This document shows, piece by piece, positions 62,854 to 64,000 of a stretch of 64,000 nucleotides of DNA. The translations under genes and the position numbers were made by a program. Numbering within the stretch: the first letter of the stretch is position 1; each line of letters opens with the position of its first letter. Source of the DNA: Bordetella genomosp. 2 (GTDB lineage Bacteria > Pseudomonadota > Gammaproteobacteria > Burkholderiales > Burkholderiaceae_B). Below the pieces are notes generated by a model that saw only the letters and a list, made by a program, of their open reading frames with translations, had not been told where the DNA came from and did not search any database. The DNA lies in contig NZ_NEVT01000007.1 of assembly GCF_002261345.1 (NCBI RefSeq), positions 62,001-126,000 of the forward strand, in the 5' to 3' direction.

Positions 62854-62929
62854 GTCCCCTTCGTCTAGAGGCCTAGGACATCACCCTTTCACGGTGAGTA
62901 CAGGGGTTCGAATCCCCTAGGGGACGCCA
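62854..62929 (+). tRNA. tRNA-Glu (anticodon TTC)
   Basis: 76-nt cloverleaf with encoded CCA. Acceptor stem GTCCCCT, anticodon stem TCACC/GGTGA with loop CTTTCAC (anticodon TTC), T-arm GGGGTTCGAATCCCC. Confidence 0.95.
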
Positions 62930-62957
62930 GTCTACCTGGCATGTAGTACACCGCTGC

Positions 62958-63034
62958 GGAGCGGTAGTTCAGTTGGTTAGAATACCGGCCTGTCACGCCG
63001 GGGGTCGCGGGTTCGAGCCCCGTCCGCTCCGCCA
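62958..63034 (+). tRNA. tRNA-Asp (anticodon GTC)
   Basis: 77-nt cloverleaf with encoded CCA. Acceptor stem GGAGCGG, anticodon stem CCGGC/GCCGG with loop CTGTCAC (anticodon GTC), and T-loop TTCGAGC. Confidence 0.95.
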
Positions 63035-63041
63035 CCAATTC

Positions 63042-63082
63042 AAAGGGCCAGCGCGCTTCACGCCGCTGGCCCTTTCCCTTTT
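63042..63082 (+). terminator. terminator of the tRNA cluster
   Basis: AAAGGGCCAGCG pairs with CGCTGGCCCTTT around a short loop, followed by CCCTTTT. It ends the three-tRNA transcript. Confidence 0.85.
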
Positions 63083-63261
63083 CCGGAAGCGGCATCTTCA
63101 TGATACGGCCGCCACGCGCGGGGCCGCTCGGATGACGCGACAGCGGGAGGCAACCCCAATTGCGCCGCTCGCGGGGTGCTGCCTAGAATGCCATGCCCCC
63201 GCGGTAACCCACCAAAGCGACAACCATCCGCACGGGGTCTGTCATCCCAGGGGAGAATCGC

Positions 63262-64000
63262 TTGAGTCGAGGCCTGAGCTTCCGGCATGTGGAGGTCATC
63301 CGCGCAGTTGTGCTCACCGGCACGGCCACCGGCGCCGCGGCGCAACTGCACGTTACGCAGCCCGCCGTCAGCAATGTGCTGAAAGACGCCGAGGAACGCC
63401 TGGGTTTCGTCCTGTTCGAACGGGCCGGCGGGCGCCTCATCCCTACGGAAAAAGCAAAGCTGCTGGTCGCCGAAATCGAACGCGCGTTCACCGGCCTGGA
63501 CACCATCAATGAAGTGGCGGCGCTGCTCGGCCACAACGAAAACCGGCGGCTGCACATCGTTACCACCCCCTCTTTTGGAGCCGCGGTATTGCCGCGCGTC
63601 ATCCAGCAGTTCCGCGCACGGTATCCCAACGTGCGCATGTCGCTGTCTTCGCGGGCATCGAACTTGGTGCAATCCATGGTCGTATCGCAGAAGGCGGATA
63701 TCGGTTTCGGGTTGGAAGTTCCCGCCATCCCGGGAGTCCGGCAAGAAGGCATCCTGCGCACGCCCCTGCACTGCATCGTGGCGCACGACCATCCGTTGGC
63801 CGGCCGCGACCGGGTCGATGCGCTCGACCTGCACCGCTATGACATGGTCAGTTTCTCGCACTTGAGTGAAGGCACGGAAGACCAGATATCGTGTCTGTTC
63901 GACCGGGCCCCCTCGCCGCCCGAATCGATTGTCGACTGCGCGACATCCATCACAGTCTGCGCCCTGGTCGAAAGCGGCGTCGGCTTTGCGCTGTCGCATT
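63262..64000 (+). CDS. LysR-family transcriptional regulator (partial at window end)
   Basis: Open to the window edge, at least 246 codons. From TTG 63262, preceded by AGGGGAGA at 63248-63255, the frame reads LSRGLSFRHVEVIRAVVLTG, then the winged HTH QLHVTQPAVSNVLKDAEERL and the effector-binding domain (IVTTPSFGAAVLPRVIQQFR, ADIGFGLEV, CIVAHDHPLAGRD). Target genes are unknown. No ATG gives the full HTH, so the TTG start is favoured. Confidence 0.87.
   Translation, partial: MSRGLSFRHVEVIRAVVLTGTATGAAAQLHVTQPAVSNVLKDAEERLGFVLFERAGGRLIPTEKAKLLVAEIERAFTGLDTINEVAALLGHNENRRLHIVTTPSFGAAVLPRVIQQFRARYPNVRMSLSSRASNLVQSMVVSQKADIGFGLEVPAIPGVRQEGILRTPLHCIVAHDHPLAGRDRVDALDLHRYDMVSFSHLSEGTEDQISCLFDRAPSPPESIVDCATSITVCALVESGVGFALSH

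Noticed and set aside
62889-63101. Open frame on the minus strand ending in RGFEPLYSP-like sequence
   Set aside because: It is the antisense of the tRNA genes; the translated phrases are a well-known false gene from tRNA reverse strands.

Overview
The window is high-GC DNA from a betaproteobacterium of the Alcaligenaceae, most likely the genus Bordetella. I judge this from protein style, gene order and the many GGTGTCAGACACC-type palindromes. No insertion sequence is visible in 64 kb. That argues weakly against B. pertussis, which is dense in IS481, and fits B. bronchiseptica, B. parapertussis or a relative. This is a chromosomal, mostly housekeeping segment with no prophage, plasmid or CRISPR signs.

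Layout. (1) 1-6470 is a phosphonate locus. phnF, phnM, a DUF1045 gene and phnN run rightward, and phnCDE (uptake) runs leftward, converging on a tandem array of hairpin repeats. The C-P lyase core is presumably just left of the window. (2) 6640-16063 is a mixed block: a GFA-type protein, a YciI-like protein, a second-type infA, an M23 peptidase with a lipoprotein, mog, a Pit transporter, azlCD, GNAT, DinB, cupin, GST and VOC genes. (3) 16064-16858 is a non-coding island holding two inverted copies of a structured repeat and a promoter-operator for a large PhaC-like DUF3141 protein (16859-19165). (4) 19232-23492 is tkt-gapA-pgk (leftward), followed by rsmE (rightward) and the leftward cluster maeB, patatin, barstar-like. 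(5) 28647-36068 holds a GlcE-like protein, an aminotransferase, a lytic transglycosylase, ubiD, the YqjD/YqjE/YqjK-like membrane stress trio and two uncharacterised exported proteins. (6) 36082-47107 is a complete assimilatory nitrate system: uptake (SBP, permease, ATPase), nirB, nirD, nasA, a divergent ANTAR regulator and cysG for siroheme. (7) 47153-56059 holds upp, dacB, queA-tgt, yajC-secD-secF and a solute-binding-like protein. (8) 56112-62569 is PAP2 facing the conserved miaB-ybeZ-ybeY-corC-lnt operon. (9) 62737-63034 is a tRNA Ala-Glu-Asp cluster, followed by a LysR regulator cut by the window end.

Main points of interest. Upstream of the nitrate operon the DNA shows two NtrC-like sites, a sigma-54 -24/-12 element and a leader hairpin plus terminator abutting the ribosome binding site. 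With the divergent ANTAR protein this predicts dual control by nitrogen limitation and by antitermination. The island before the DUF3141 gene has two 66-bp cores (65/66 identical, opposite orientation), each enclosed by its own unrelated 31-33-bp complementary arms. tgt ends in a G8 tract that can toggle its C-terminus. DUF1045 carries paired H-x-T motifs and may supply the missing cyclic phosphodiesterase step of the C-P lyase pathway. Most of this is reading by eye; no search or folding program was run.
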